Positions 9,084-20,852 of a stretch of 64,000 bases of DNA are shown piece by piece. The position numbers and the translations under genes are program-made. Below the pieces are notes generated by a model. The model was not told the origin of the DNA. It searched no databases and saw only the letters and a list, made by a program, of their open reading frames with translations. This stretch comes from Butyricicoccus sp. OM04-18BH (lineage in GTDB: Bacteria > Bacillota > Clostridia > Oscillospirales > Butyricicoccaceae). The stretch lies in NCBI RefSeq assembly GCF_003481705.1, contig NZ_QULN01000008.1, positions 1-64,000 on the forward strand, given 5' to 3'. Within the stretch, counting starts at the first letter, position 1. Each line of letters opens with the position of its first letter.

Positions 9084-9587
9084 GTGCAACAGGCAATTTA
9101 CGAGGCTTTTGTCAGCATCGGCTGGTGGGAGATTCTCGTGACGATGTGCAATACGCTCATCACGTTCCTGATCATCAAGAAGTTCCTGTTTGGGCCGGTC
9201 CGCAAAATGCTCGCTCAGCGTGAGGAGGAGGTAAAGACCATTTACTCCGCCGCCGAGCAGGCACAGACCGAGGCGGAACAGAAGCGCACGGAATACACCG
9301 AGCGTCTCTCGAAGGCGAAGGAGGAGGCAGCCGAGATCGTCGGCTCCGCTACCCGCCGCGCGACCGTGCGCAGCGAGGAAATCCTCAAGGAGTCCTCGCA
9401 GCAGGCTGCCGCTATGATGAAGAAGGCCGAGACCACCATCGAGCAGGAGCGCAAGAAGGCCATGAACGAGCTGAAGGACGAGGTTGCGAGCCTGTCCGTC
9501 ATGATCGCGTCCAAGGTCGTCGAGCGCGACGTCAAGGAGGCCGACCACGAGCGTTTCATCGAAGATTTCATCGACAAGGTAGGGTGA
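9084..9587 (+). CDS. atpF: F0F1 ATP synthase subunit b
   Basis: A 167-residue protein with one N-terminal membrane helix (about residues 12-32) and a long charged helix of the peripheral stalk rich in Glu, Lys and Ala. Starts at GTG 9084 with an excellent GGAAGGAGGT. The C-terminal part around VASLSVMIASKVVERDV is the conserved delta-binding region. Confidence 0.95.
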   Translation: MQQAIYEAFVSIGWWEILVTMCNTLITFLIIKKFLFGPVRKMLAQREEEVKTIYSAAEQAQTEAEQKRTEYTERLSKAKEEAAEIVGSATRRATVRSEEILKESSQQAAAMMKKAETTIEQERKKAMNELKDEVASLSVMIASKVVERDVKEADHERFIEDFIDKVG

Positions 9588-9593
9588 TCGCGC

Positions 9594-11658
<2,065 letters not shown>

Positions 11659-11681
11659 AAACAGCAGGGAGGGACTGAACA

Positions 11682-12548
11682 ATGGCATCCGGAAACATGA
11701 AGGACATCAAACGCCGTATCAAATCGGTGCAGTCCACCATGCAGATCACAAAGGCGATGGAGCTGGTCGCGTCCTCCAAGATGCGCCGCGCAAAGGAGCG
11801 CGCCCTGAGCGTGCGTCCGTACTTCAACGCCATGTATGAGACTGTTGCGCGTCTGGCCTCTGTCACGCGCGACAGCGACTCGGTCTACACCCGACGCCGT
11901 GAGGTAAAGAACAGCCTGTACATCGTCATCGCGGGCGACCGCGGTCTGGCAGGCGGCTACAACTCGAACGTGTTCAAGCTGGCCGCCGCCGAGATGGAGG
12001 GCAGGAACGCCTCGGTCATCACGATCGGCAAAAAGGCGCAGGAGCATTACGCCAAGCGTCAGTGGCCGGTCGCGGCGGACTACCCCGGCGTTGCCGAGAC
12101 CATGCGCATCAGCGATACGCACGAGATCGTCGGGTCTCTGGTCGAGGCATTCTGTTCGGGCAGGGCAGACGAGGTTTTCCTCTGCTACACCGAATTTGTC
12201 TCTCCGCTCCAGCAGGAGGCGAAGTGTATCCAGCTTCTGCCGGTCAGCTTCGAGCGAAAGGAGAACGCGGACAAGGGCGGCGCACATGTGCTGACCGAGT
12301 ATGATCCCTCGCCGGAGGCGGTGTTCAACGCAGTGATCCCCGAATACCTGTACGGCGTGCTGTACGGCGCGGTAGTCGAAAGCTACTGCTCCGAGCAGTC
12401 TGCGCGCCGCATGGCAATGGAGGCTGCGTCCGACAACGCGGGCGAGATGATCGAAAATCTGAACCTGTCCTACAACCGTGCACGTCAGGCAGCGATCACG
12501 CAGGAGATCACGGAGATCGTCGCCGGCTCGGGTGAGGTAGGAGCTTAA
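11682..12548 (+). CDS. atpG: F0F1 ATP synthase subunit gamma
   Basis: A 288-residue central-stalk protein with coiled-coil N and C termini: IKRRIKSVQSTMQITKAMELV at the start and NLSYNRARQAAITQEITEIV at the end, both diagnostic. The central Rossmann-like domain contains AGDRGLAGGYN. Confidence 0.96.
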   Translation: MASGNMKDIKRRIKSVQSTMQITKAMELVASSKMRRAKERALSVRPYFNAMYETVARLASVTRDSDSVYTRRREVKNSLYIVIAGDRGLAGGYNSNVFKLAAAEMEGRNASVITIGKKAQEHYAKRQWPVAADYPGVAETMRISDTHEIVGSLVEAFCSGRADEVFLCYTEFVSPLQQEAKCIQLLPVSFERKENADKGGAHVLTEYDPSPEAVFNAVIPEYLYGVLYGAVVESYCSEQSARRMAMEAASDNAGEMIENLNLSYNRARQAAITQEITEIVAGSGEVGA

Positions 12549-12593
12549 TCACTGAATCAGAAACGGAGCGCAGAGGGCCGCGCGGCCTGCTGA

Positions 12594-14027
<1,434 letters not shown>

Positions 14028-14028
14028 T

Positions 14029-14430
14029 ATGGCTACCTTTCCTCTCAAGGTGATGACGATCGACCATTGCTTTTTCGAGGGCGATGTAGACCGCATCGTC
14101 GTGCGCACCTCGCAGGGCGACGTCGGCATTCTGCCGAATCATGTGCCGTATATCGCCGCTCTCGGCATCGGCGCGCTGATCATCATTCAGAACGGTGAAA
14201 AGCGCATCGCGGCCATTGCGGGCGGCTTTGTCGACGTGACGAAGGAGGGCACGACCATCCTCGCGCGCTCGTGCGAATGGGCGGACGAGATCGATGTCAA
14301 CCGCGCAAACAGTGCAGCGGAGCGTGCACGCGCCGCGATCCAGAAAAAGGAGAGCGAGCGCGAATACGAGGTGGCTCAGGTCAAGCTGAAAAAAGCGCTG
14401 AACCGTATCCGTATTGCAGGCGACAAGTAA
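14029..14430 (+). CDS. atpC: F0F1 ATP synthase subunit epsilon
   Basis: A 133-residue rotor subunit: N-terminal beta-barrel with SQGDVGILPNHVPY, then a C-terminal helical hairpin beginning near NRANSAAERARAAI that can inhibit ATP hydrolysis. It starts one base after the atpD stop. Last gene of the operon. Confidence 0.95.
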   Translation: MATFPLKVMTIDHCFFEGDVDRIVVRTSQGDVGILPNHVPYIAALGIGALIIIQNGEKRIAAIAGGFVDVTKEGTTILARSCEWADEIDVNRANSAAERARAAIQKKESEREYEVAQVKLKKALNRIRIAGDK

Positions 14431-14435
14431 ACATG

Positions 14436-14473
14436 AAAAAGTCCTCTGGGAGCGATCTCAGGGGACTTTTTTT
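14436..14473 (+). terminator. Terminator of the ATP synthase operon
   Basis: A long stem, AAAAAGTCCTCTGGGA with TCTCAGGGGACTTTTT (two G-T pairs), a GCGA apex and T7. Confidence 0.9.
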
Positions 14474-14478
14474 AATCT

Positions 14479-14556
14479 GTCGGAAAACTTCTTTTTTCCG
14501 ACAAGGTGCGGCTCTCAGCAAACGCTTTTTCATACGCGCTGCCGCGCGGCTGTCTT
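14479..14556 (+). repeat. Degenerate remnant of the structured intergenic repeat (family A)
   Basis: A short hairpin (TGTCGGAAAA with TTTTCCGACA) is followed by TTTTTCATACGCGCTGCCGC. The latter resembles the TTTCATGCGCGCCGCCGCGC module of the full element at 22974-23191. Only this end is recognisable, so assignment is tentative. Confidence 0.4.
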
Positions 14557-14582
14557 AACCGGATAGATTTTCTGTATGTCGA

Positions 14583-15281
14583 TCAAATCTGCGAGACGAT
14601 ATCCCGGCGCATTTTTGCGATGATACGCTTTTCGAGACGGGAGATATAGCTTTGCGAGATGCCGAGGCGGTCGGCAACCTCCTTCTGCGTCATGGCCTCG
14701 GGCAGGTCGATGCCGAAGCGCATGGAGATGATCTGCCGTTCGCGCGGCGGCAGCCGGGAAAGCGCGCGCAACAGCAGCGCACGGTCGACATCGTCCTCGA
14801 GCGGGCGCATGACGCTGTCTGGCTCGGTGCCGAGAATGTCCGAGAGCAGCAGCTCGTTCCCGTCCCAGTCCGAGGACAGCGGCTCGTCGAACGAGACCTC
14901 GGCGCGGCGCCCGGCGATCTTGCGCAGATACATCAGGATCTCGTTCTCGATGCAGCGCGAGGCGTAGGTGGCGAGCTTGACCTTGCGGTCGCTGCGGTAG
15001 GTGCTGACCGCTTTGATGAGACCGATCGTGCCGATCGAGATCAGATCCTCCGTGCCCACGCCGCTCGATTCGAACTTGCGCGCGAGAAAAACGACAAGAC
15101 GGAGATTGTGCTCGATGAGCGTGCGGCGTGCGCCTTCGTCACCGACCTGACAGGCCGCGGCCGCGGCGGCCTCCTCCTCGGGCGACAGAGGCGGAGGAAG
15201 GATTTCACTGCCGCCGATGTAATAGACGGCAGGCAGACGGCGAAGCTGCCTGAGAAACGCAAGGATTTGTTCAAGTTTCAT
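14583..15281 (-). CDS. sigE: RNA polymerase sporulation sigma factor SigE
   Basis: A 232-residue sigma-70 family factor for the mother-cell programme of sporulation. The N terminus carries the pro-sequence and the typical [18 protein letters not shown], with the cleavage region expected there. Region 2 is present ([34 protein letters not shown] and [19 protein letters not shown]), and region 4 ends with [22 protein letters not shown] 15281 follows AAAGGGAGAAA. It lies 13 bp downstream of spoIIGA in the usual operon. In related genomes sigG is next to it, but here it is not. Confidence 0.95.
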   Translation of the reverse strand: MKLEQILAFLRQLRRLPAVYYIGGSEILPPPLSPEEEAAAAAACQVGDEGARRTLIEHNLRLVVFLARKFESSGVGTEDLISIGTIGLIKAVSTYRSDRKVKLATYASRCIENEILMYLRKIAGRRAEVSFDEPLSSDWDGNELLLSDILGTEPDSVMRPLEDDVDRALLLRALSRLPPRERQIISMRFGIDLPEAMTQKEVADRLGISQSYISRLEKRIIAKMRRDIVSQI

Positions 15282-15294
15282 GATTTTCTCCCTT

Positions 15295-16116
15295 TCACAC
15301 ACAGATCAGGCCCTCGTACTGTCCGGACTCGAAGCCGGGCGGACCGGCAGCGCACACGCAGTCGAGCGTTGTGCCGTCGGCCTCCAGCACGCGGTCCGGG
15401 CGGAAATACAGCAGCAGGCCGCTCTCTGTCCCGACGGCGCGGTAGGGCACGAGACCGCAGTGCGCCGCCGTCTCGGCCGGCAGGGCGGTGAGCTGCTGCG
15501 CGGCATCGCCGTCGAGCGGGTCATTCAGCAGCAGCGACGCCTCGCCGCGGCACAGAATAAGCACCGGTTTTCCCGAGACCGGCTCGGTGAGCGAGTGGCC
15601 GGTGTCCTCCAGCACGCGCACGCGCCGTTCGCGGCCGGAAAAGCATATGGTGAGCGGCCGGATGTCGCGCCGTATGGAGCCGTGCTTTGCGTCGCCGCGC
15701 AGCAGGATGCCGCTGAGCGTGTAGCCGAGCGCCGCCGCGAGCAGCAGCAGACGCAGCGGAACGGCAAAGTAATACCCTGCGCCGAACAGCAGCCGCCGTT
15801 CCGAGACCGCGCCGAGCGCTGCGGCGAGTCCGGCGAACGCGGCGGCGGTCAGAAAATACAGGCCGCCGAGCCGAATAAGCGCCCGTTCGCCGCAGAACGC
15901 CGCAAGGCAGAGCGCCGCGCCTGCGAGCACGCGCACGGGCAGAGCGGCGAGGAGAGGGAGTAGCGCCGCCCCTGCGGCATACACGCCGCCGAGCAGAGAG
16001 GCGAGAGCAAGCCGCCCCTGTCTGACTTTTGCGCCGCCGAGCCGCGCCGCCGCGAGCAGCGTCACCCAGTCCATCAGCACGTTCGTGAAAAACAGCACAT
16101 CGAGATACACGACCAC
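15295..16116 (-). CDS. spoIIGA: Sigma-E processing peptidase SpoIIGA
   Basis: About 273 residues. Five hydrophobic segments in the first half ([21 protein letters not shown] onwards) are followed by a cytoplasmic aspartic protease domain with the catalytic [17 protein letters not shown] motif near residue 175. The enzyme cleaves pro-sigma-E at the asymmetric septum. The start is uncertain: GTG 16116 has a GGGGGGG-type site 5 bp upstream, GTG 16110 is also possible, and ATG 16134 would place the ribosome site inside the gene. It precedes sigE. Confidence 0.85.
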   Translation of the reverse strand: MVVYLDVLFFTNVLMDWVTLLAAARLGGAKVRQGRLALASLLGGVYAAGAALLPLLAALPVRVLAGAALCLAAFCGERALIRLGGLYFLTAAAFAGLAAALGAVSERRLLFGAGYYFAVPLRLLLLAAALGYTLSGILLRGDAKHGSIRRDIRPLTICFSGRERRVRVLEDTGHSLTEPVSGKPVLILCRGEASLLLNDPLDGDAAQQLTALPAETAAHCGLVPYRAVGTESGLLLYFRPDRVLEADGTTLDCVCAAGPPGFESGQYEGLICV

Positions 16117-16314
16117 CGCCGCCCCCCCTCTCATTCGGTACGTCTATCTTACCACGGCAGGCGGGGCAGGTGATGCCGAAAACGGGAAGCGCGAAAAAGC
16201 AGAAAAAATTGCCCGAAGCCGCTTCACTTGTGAAGAGATGAAACGGCCTCGGACAAAGAGTAGTATGTAGGTAAGGTGTGGGCAAAAAGGGAAAGAGGAT
16301 AAAGCGGAAGAGGT

Positions 16315-16497
16315 CAGACTGTCGATGAAGCTCATTTCATGCAATCACAGCCGCCGCGCGGCAGTGCGCATGAAATAGAAATCGTGCAGCGATTTTTATG
16401 CTTCCGGAGGGAGATGGTTTCCGCATGGGAACTTTCGGACGACTTGTGTTCTGCGTAGTCAGAACACTGAGTGCCGGCGAAGCGTTAGTTTCGCGAT
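16315..16497 (-). repeat. Structured intergenic repeat, family A, copy 1
   Basis: Reading the minus strand, this copy matches the copy at 22974-23191 along most of its length. Shared segments are CGCGAAACTA, GTGTTCTGACT with CGCAGAACAC, AGTCGTCCGAAAGTTCCCAT, TCTCCCTCC, and CTATTTCATGCGC. Hairpin stems differ: here the stem before CTATTTC is AAATCG/CGATTT. The rest of the gene-free stretch (16135-16654) holds this copy and the terminator at 16502-16553; nothing else is apparent. Confidence 0.85.
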
Positions 16498-16501
16498 AAT
16501 C

Positions 16502-16553
16502 AAAAAACAGCAAGGAACCGAACGCCCACATTGGGTTCAGCTTCCTTGCTGCT
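16502..16553 (-). terminator. Terminator of the M42 peptidase operon
   Basis: On the minus strand, CAGCAAGGAA pairs with TTCCTTGCTG. An inner GAACCCA/TGGGCGTTC arm sits on top, and T6 follows. Confidence 0.85.
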
Positions 16554-16654
16554 GTATTTATATTACCGCAGAACGGCATTTTTGTCATCGTTCATTGTTC
16601 ACAAAAGTGAAGCGGCGAACAACGAAAATTTTTAACGGTTGAAATCCCCGATGG

Positions 16655-17650
16655 TTACAGAACGGCGAATTTCGCAAGCAGAGCGGCCGACTGCTCGACA
16701 TCGGAGACCGCGCACATCTCGCTCGGGGAGTGGATATAGCGGGTCGGGATGGAGACCGCACCGGCCGCGACGCCTGCGCGCGCCTTCTGGAGCGCCGCAG
16801 TATCCGTGCCGCCGCACTGGAGGATTTCACGCTGCGTGGAAATGCCGAGCAGCTCTGCCGCCTTTTCGAGGCCGGCGCAGACCGCAGGAGAGCAGATGAC
16901 CGAGCGGTCCATGACCTTGACGGCCGGGCCGCCGCCCATCTCGACCGCCATCGCGGTCTTCATCTCGGGCAGGTCGCCCGTGTCGGTCACATCAACGGCG
17001 ATCGCTACATCCGGCTCGACTGCGAACGCCGCCGCGCCTGCGCCGCGCAGACCGACCTCCTCCTGTGCCGTGAACACGAAATACAGGTCGTTTTCGGTCT
17101 CGGCCTCCGCCAGCTGCTCCATCATCAGCAGGAGCGTCACGCAGCCGATGCGGTTGTCGAGGTACGGGCCGCAGAGCACGCCGTTCTGCTCGAAGCGCGG
17201 CGCTTCGAATACCGCGAAATCGCCGATTTGCACGAGCTTTTTCGCCTCCTCGGCGTTCTTTGCGCCGATGTCGATGAACATATGCGCGAGGGTCATGTCC
17301 TTCATCGGGGTCTTTTCCTCGAAGGAGATCACGCCGCGCGTGCCGTTGGCGAAGCGGACGGTGATGTTCACGAGATCCGCGTAGTACAGGCCGCCGACCT
17401 GCGAGAAGCGGATAAAGCCGTTCTCGTCGATATAGGTCGCGACAACGCCGATCGAGTCCATGTGCGCGGCGAACAGCACCTTTTTGCCGGCGCCCTTTTT
17501 GCGGCAGATCAGGTTGCCGAGCGCGTCGGTCGTAATGTCGTCAATATATGCGCCTGCGATACCTGCGATGGTCTCGCGTACCGCATCCTCACGGCCGGAC
17601 GGGCCAAATGCGCCGCCTACTTCCTTCCATAAATCAAAAACCTTGCTCAT
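16655..17650 (-). CDS. M42 family metallopeptidase (third gene of the trio)
   Basis: A 331-residue dinuclear-metal aminopeptidase of the M42 family (FrvX/glutamyl aminopeptidase/YsdC type). Conserved metal ligands and catalytic acid are present in order: His in AAHMDSIG, Asp in LDNRIG, the Glu pair in AQEEVGLRG, Asp in AVDVTDTGD, and His in RYIHSPSE. No signal peptide, so it is cytosolic, probably trimming peptides released by other proteases. It overlaps the upstream M42 gene by 4 bp. Confidence 0.92.
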   Translation of the reverse strand: MSKVFDLWKEVGGAFGPSGREDAVRETIAGIAGAYIDDITTDALGNLICRKKGAGKKVLFAAHMDSIGVVATYIDENGFIRFSQVGGLYYADLVNITVRFANGTRGVISFEEKTPMKDMTLAHMFIDIGAKNAEEAKKLVQIGDFAVFEAPRFEQNGVLCGPYLDNRIGCVTLLLMMEQLAEAETENDLYFVFTAQEEVGLRGAGAAAFAVEPDVAIAVDVTDTGDLPEMKTAMAVEMGGGPAVKVMDRSVICSPAVCAGLEKAAELLGISTQREILQCGGTDTAALQKARAGVAAGAVSIPTRYIHSPSEMCAVSDVEQSAALLAKFAVL

Positions 17651-18669
17651 TCGTCGTCCCCTCCGAGTTCTTCAAGAAATGCACGGGCGGCCGCGAGGAC
17701 TGCCTCGCAGTCGGCCTTTGCCGCCACAGAGGACGGCGAGTGGATATAGCGTACCGGAGCCGCTGCGGCGCATACGCGCACACCGGCACGGCTCCTGTGA
17801 ATGCGTCCGGCATCCGTACCGCCGGCAACGCGGGTCTTGGTCTGCCACGGGATGCCGCGCTTGGTGCAGGCGTCGCGCAGCAGCTCGAACAGCGCCGCGT
17901 CATAAATGGTCGCGCCGTCCATGAACGGCAGCACAACGCCGCCGCGCACGCGGCAGACCGCGTCAGCGCCCTTGACCTCAGCGAGGTCGGCCGCCGTCGT
18001 ACCCTCGAGCACCATCGCAAAGCCCGGATCGAGTGCGAACGCCATGCTCGCCGCGCCGCGCAGACCGGTTTCCTCCTGCACGGTGAAGCAGAACCAGGTG
18101 TCGACGGGCGGCTCGTCCTCGAGCAGGCGGAGCAGAGCGGCGCAGCCGACACGGTCGTCGATCGCCTTGGCCTTGATGAGGCCGTCGCCGAACTCGGTGG
18201 CCGCGGAGTCGAATACGCCGTAATCGCCGAGCGATACCAGCTTTTCCGCGGCAGCGCGGCTCGTCGCGCCGATGTCGATATAGAGATTTTTTGTTTTCGG
18301 CATGGTGCGGCGCTCGGCGGCGGTCGTCAGATGGACGGCCTTGATGCCGATGACGCCCGGAACATCACCGAAGCGCACCGGACGGCCGATGACAACGCGC
18401 GGATCAACGCCGCCGACAAAGCCGAATTTCAGCATGCCGTCCTCGGTGATCTTTTTGATGATCACGCCGACCTCGTCCATGTGTGCGCACAGGGCGACCG
18501 GACGGTCGAGCGCCTTTCTGCCCTTGCGGAATACCATCACGTTGCCGATGGCGTCGGTCCGGATCTCGTCCGCGAAGGGCTTGACCCTTTTGAGCACGAA
18601 CGCACGCACCGCGTCCTCACAGCCGGACGGGCCGGGCAGTGCGCACAGCTCCTTCATCAGTTCGATCAT
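17647..18669 (-). CDS. M42 family metallopeptidase (second gene of the trio)
   Basis: A 340-residue paralogue of its neighbours. Ligand motifs are CAHMDEVG, IDDRVG, VQEETGLRG and RYIHSPSS. The fifth position reads VLEGTTAAD, so the metal-ligand Asp of the other two copies is Glu here. That is a known variant in some M42 members, so the enzyme may still be active. Cytosolic. It overlaps both adjacent M42 genes by 4 bp, so the three are co-translated. Confidence 0.92.
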   Translation of the reverse strand: MIELMKELCALPGPSGCEDAVRAFVLKRVKPFADEIRTDAIGNVMVFRKGRKALDRPVALCAHMDEVGVIIKKITEDGMLKFGFVGGVDPRVVIGRPVRFGDVPGVIGIKAVHLTTAAERRTMPKTKNLYIDIGATSRAAAEKLVSLGDYGVFDSAATEFGDGLIKAKAIDDRVGCAALLRLLEDEPPVDTWFCFTVQEETGLRGAASMAFALDPGFAMVLEGTTAADLAEVKGADAVCRVRGGVVLPFMDGATIYDAALFELLRDACTKRGIPWQTKTRVAGGTDAGRIHRSRAGVRVCAAAAPVRYIHSPSSVAAKADCEAVLAAARAFLEELGGDDE

Positions 18670-19700
18670 GCCTTCACCTCCCCGTCAAATTCGCGCAGGA
18701 ACGCCGCCATGAGGTCCGCGACCGCCTCTACGTCGGCAAGCGAGACGACCTCGACCGGCGTGTGCATGTATTTCTGCGGAATGGACAGCAGCGCACATGC
18801 GATGCCGCGTCCGACGATCTGCATCGTCCAGGCGTTCGTGCCGGTGTCGCCCTCCATGATCTCGAGCGAATAGTCGATGTCGTTGGCCTTGGCGGTCCGG
18901 ATGAGCGCCTTTGTCAGGCCGCGGTGCAGGTTGGGACCCATGCCGATGGCGGCGCCGCTGCCGAGGTCGAACACGCCGTCCGACGGGCCGTCCGGCGTCC
19001 TGCCGTGGGTCACGTCTACCGCGATGGCGTATTCCGGCTGCACGGCGAACGCGCCGGTCTGTGCGCCGAGGCCGGTGACCTCCTCCTGCGCGCTGATGAG
19101 CACTGCGATGTTGCAGCGCAGCTTTTTGCCCTTTTTGAGCTGCTTCATCGCGAGCAGGATGGACGCGATGCCGGCGCGGTCATCCAGACATTTGCTGCAG
19201 AGCTGATCGCCCGCGAGCGAAATCGGCGTCTGACCGAACACGATGGGCGTGCCGACACGGATGCGGCTCTTGGCGTCGAGGAGACCGGTGTCGATCGCCA
19301 TCTCGCTGACCGGCACGGCCTTGTCCTGCTCGCCGGCCTTCAGCAGATGGGGCGGCATGCAGGAGACGACGCCGTAGAGCGGCTCGTCTGCGAGCAGCGT
19401 GACCTCGCCGCCGAGCAGCATGCGCGGATCGACGCCGCCGACCGGCGCGAAGCGGACAAAGCCGCCGTCCAGCACCTCGGTCACGAGAAAGCCGATCTGG
19501 TCGAGATGCGCGTCGAGCAGCACGGTCTTTGCGTTTTTGCGTCCGCAGGACCGGAAGCCGAGCATATTGCCGTTTTTGTCCACTTCGACCGTGTCGCAGT
19601 ACGGACGGAACAGCTCAGCCACAGCCTCGGCCGCCTGCGCTTCGTGGCCGCTGACCGCAGGCAGCGCGGTGAGCGTCCGCAGAGTTTGTTCTAACTGCAA
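18666..19700 (-). CDS. M42 family metallopeptidase (first gene of the trio)
   Basis: A 344-residue M42 peptidase with DAHLDQIG, LDDRAG, SAQEEVTGLG, AVDVTHGRT and KYMHTPVE as metal and catalytic motifs. The start is TTG 19700, preceded at 7 bp by AAAGGAGGA; without it the frame would run far upstream through non-coding DNA. It is the first gene of a three-gene operon with a good promoter. Confidence 0.92.
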   Translation of the reverse strand: MQLEQTLRTLTALPAVSGHEAQAAEAVAELFRPYCDTVEVDKNGNMLGFRSCGRKNAKTVLLDAHLDQIGFLVTEVLDGGFVRFAPVGGVDPRMLLGGEVTLLADEPLYGVVSCMPPHLLKAGEQDKAVPVSEMAIDTGLLDAKSRIRVGTPIVFGQTPISLAGDQLCSKCLDDRAGIASILLAMKQLKKGKKLRCNIAVLISAQEEVTGLGAQTGAFAVQPEYAIAVDVTHGRTPDGPSDGVFDLGSGAAIGMGPNLHRGLTKALIRTAKANDIDYSLEIMEGDTGTNAWTMQIVGRGIACALLSIPQKYMHTPVEVVSLADVEAVADLMAAFLREFDGEVKA

Positions 19701-19736
19701 GGAAATTCCTCCTTTAATAGACTGTTGTACGCATCT

Positions 19737-19765
19737 ATTATATACGTCTGCGGTAGATTTCACAA
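19737..19765 (-). promoter_or_regulatory. Promoter of the M42 peptidase operon
   Basis: On the minus strand TTGTGA and TATAAT are 17 bp apart, about 25 bp upstream of the Shine-Dalgarno of the first peptidase gene. Confidence 0.75.
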
Positions 19766-19811
19766 GAGCCGACGTAAAATTCGCCCGGCAATTCCATTTT
19801 CGCGCGGGATA

Positions 19812-19820
19812 TGCTATACT
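19812..19820 (+). promoter_or_regulatory. Extended -10 element upstream of the acetyltransferase gene
   Basis: TGCTATACT is a TGn extended -10. The -35 region at the right distance is poor (TTCCAT). Confidence 0.5.
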
Positions 19821-19853
19821 GTAAGCAGGCAAAAGCAAAAGGAGTGCACAGCG

Positions 19854-20345
19854 ATGCAGATCGAGATCAGACAGTACCGGACACACGACGCAGCCGCAGC
19901 AGCTGTGATATGGAACGAGGTCGTGCGCGGCGGCGTGGCCTTTCCGCAGCAAGAGGAGCTGACAGAGGAGAATGCGGACAGCTTTTTCCGGTCGCAGTCG
20001 TTCACCGGCCTTGCGGAGGACACAGAGACGGGCGAGATCGTCGGTCTGTACATCCTGCATCCGAATAACGTCGGACGCTGCGGCCATATCTGCAACACGA
20101 GCTATGCGGTGAAGGACGGCGTGCGCGGCCGGCATATCGGCGAACAGCTCGTGCGGCACAGCATGGCGCAGGGAAAGGCACTCGGCTACCGCATCCTCCA
20201 GTTCAATGCGGTCGTCGCGACCAACGCGAGTGCGCTCCATCTTTATCGCAGGCTCGGCTTCAAGCAGCTCGGCGTCATCCCGGGCGGCTTTCTCATGCCG
20301 GACGGCCATTACGAGGACATCATTCCGCACTATCACGAATTATAA
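19854..20345 (+). CDS. GNAT family N-acetyltransferase
   Basis: A 163-residue acetyl-CoA-dependent acetyltransferase. The acetyl-CoA pyrophosphate loop is VRGRHIGEQLV (motif A, about residue 90), followed by the beta-strand and helix ending in NASALHLYRRLGFKQLGVIPGGF (motif B). The acceptor is unknown. ATG 19854 follows AAAAGGAG. It is divergent from the M42 operon and followed by the sigG remnant. Confidence 0.88.
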   Translation: MQIEIRQYRTHDAAAAAVIWNEVVRGGVAFPQQEELTEENADSFFRSQSFTGLAEDTETGEIVGLYILHPNNVGRCGHICNTSYAVKDGVRGRHIGEQLVRHSMAQGKALGYRILQFNAVVATNASALHLYRRLGFKQLGVIPGGFLMPDGHYEDIIPHYHEL

Positions 20346-20474
20346 GAAAAAACGGTCGAAAACGCGGCTGCATGAAAAAATTCCGTCGGTATATTCCGCC
20401 TGCCGCAGGGGGAAAATGCTGATAGAACTGCCGGACCTTTTGCGAGAGCCGGCACGCGACAGGAGGTCTTTTTC

Positions 20475-20852
20475 ATGCAGGCAAAGGTTGAAATCTGCGG
20501 AGTGAACACATCCGAGCTGCCCGTCTATTCCGGCGCGCAGACGGACGCACTGCTGAGACGCGCCGCGGCGGGCGACAGGGGAGCGCGAGACGAGCTCATC
20601 CGCGGCAATCTGCGGCTCGTTCTGAGCGTCGTGCAGCGCTTCCGCGACAGAGGTGAGTCGCCGGATGATCTGTTTCAGGTCGGCTGCATCGGTCTGATGA
20701 AATCCATCGACCATTTCAACACCGAGCTCGGCGTGCGGTTTTCCACCTATGCCGTGCCGATGAACGTATCTTGTGGAAATCCTCCGATACATCATAAAAG
20801 GACTGCGAAAACCATATATAAAGGAGAAAACTATGCTATTCTGCAACATTGA
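20475..20852 (+). pseudogene. sigG: Truncated and frameshifted sporulation sigma factor sigG remnant
   Basis: The frame starts KVEICGVNTSELPV, the signature N terminus of SigG. It continues through region 2.1-2.2 (GNLRLVLSVVQRFRDRGESP, DLFQVGCIGLMKSIDHFN) to FSTYAVPM near 20763. There the SigG similarity leaves this frame. The next homologous piece, EILRY, compared with the EIRRY expected in SigG, is read one frame over at about 20780-20797. Nothing of regions 2.4, 3 or 4 follows, so roughly 60% of the gene is missing. The open frame runs by chance to 20852, overlapping mtaD. A good AGGAGG still precedes ATG 20475, so a 125-residue fragment could be made, but it could not recognise a promoter. 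Confidence 0.85.

Noticed and set aside
14431..14582. Small gene after atpC
   Set aside because: Short frames overlap the operon terminator and a repeat remnant and have no ribosome-binding site.
20773..20832. N-terminal extension of MtaD (20 residues)
   Set aside because: The bases are the shifted tail of the sigG remnant, and a good Shine-Dalgarno sets ATG 20833.
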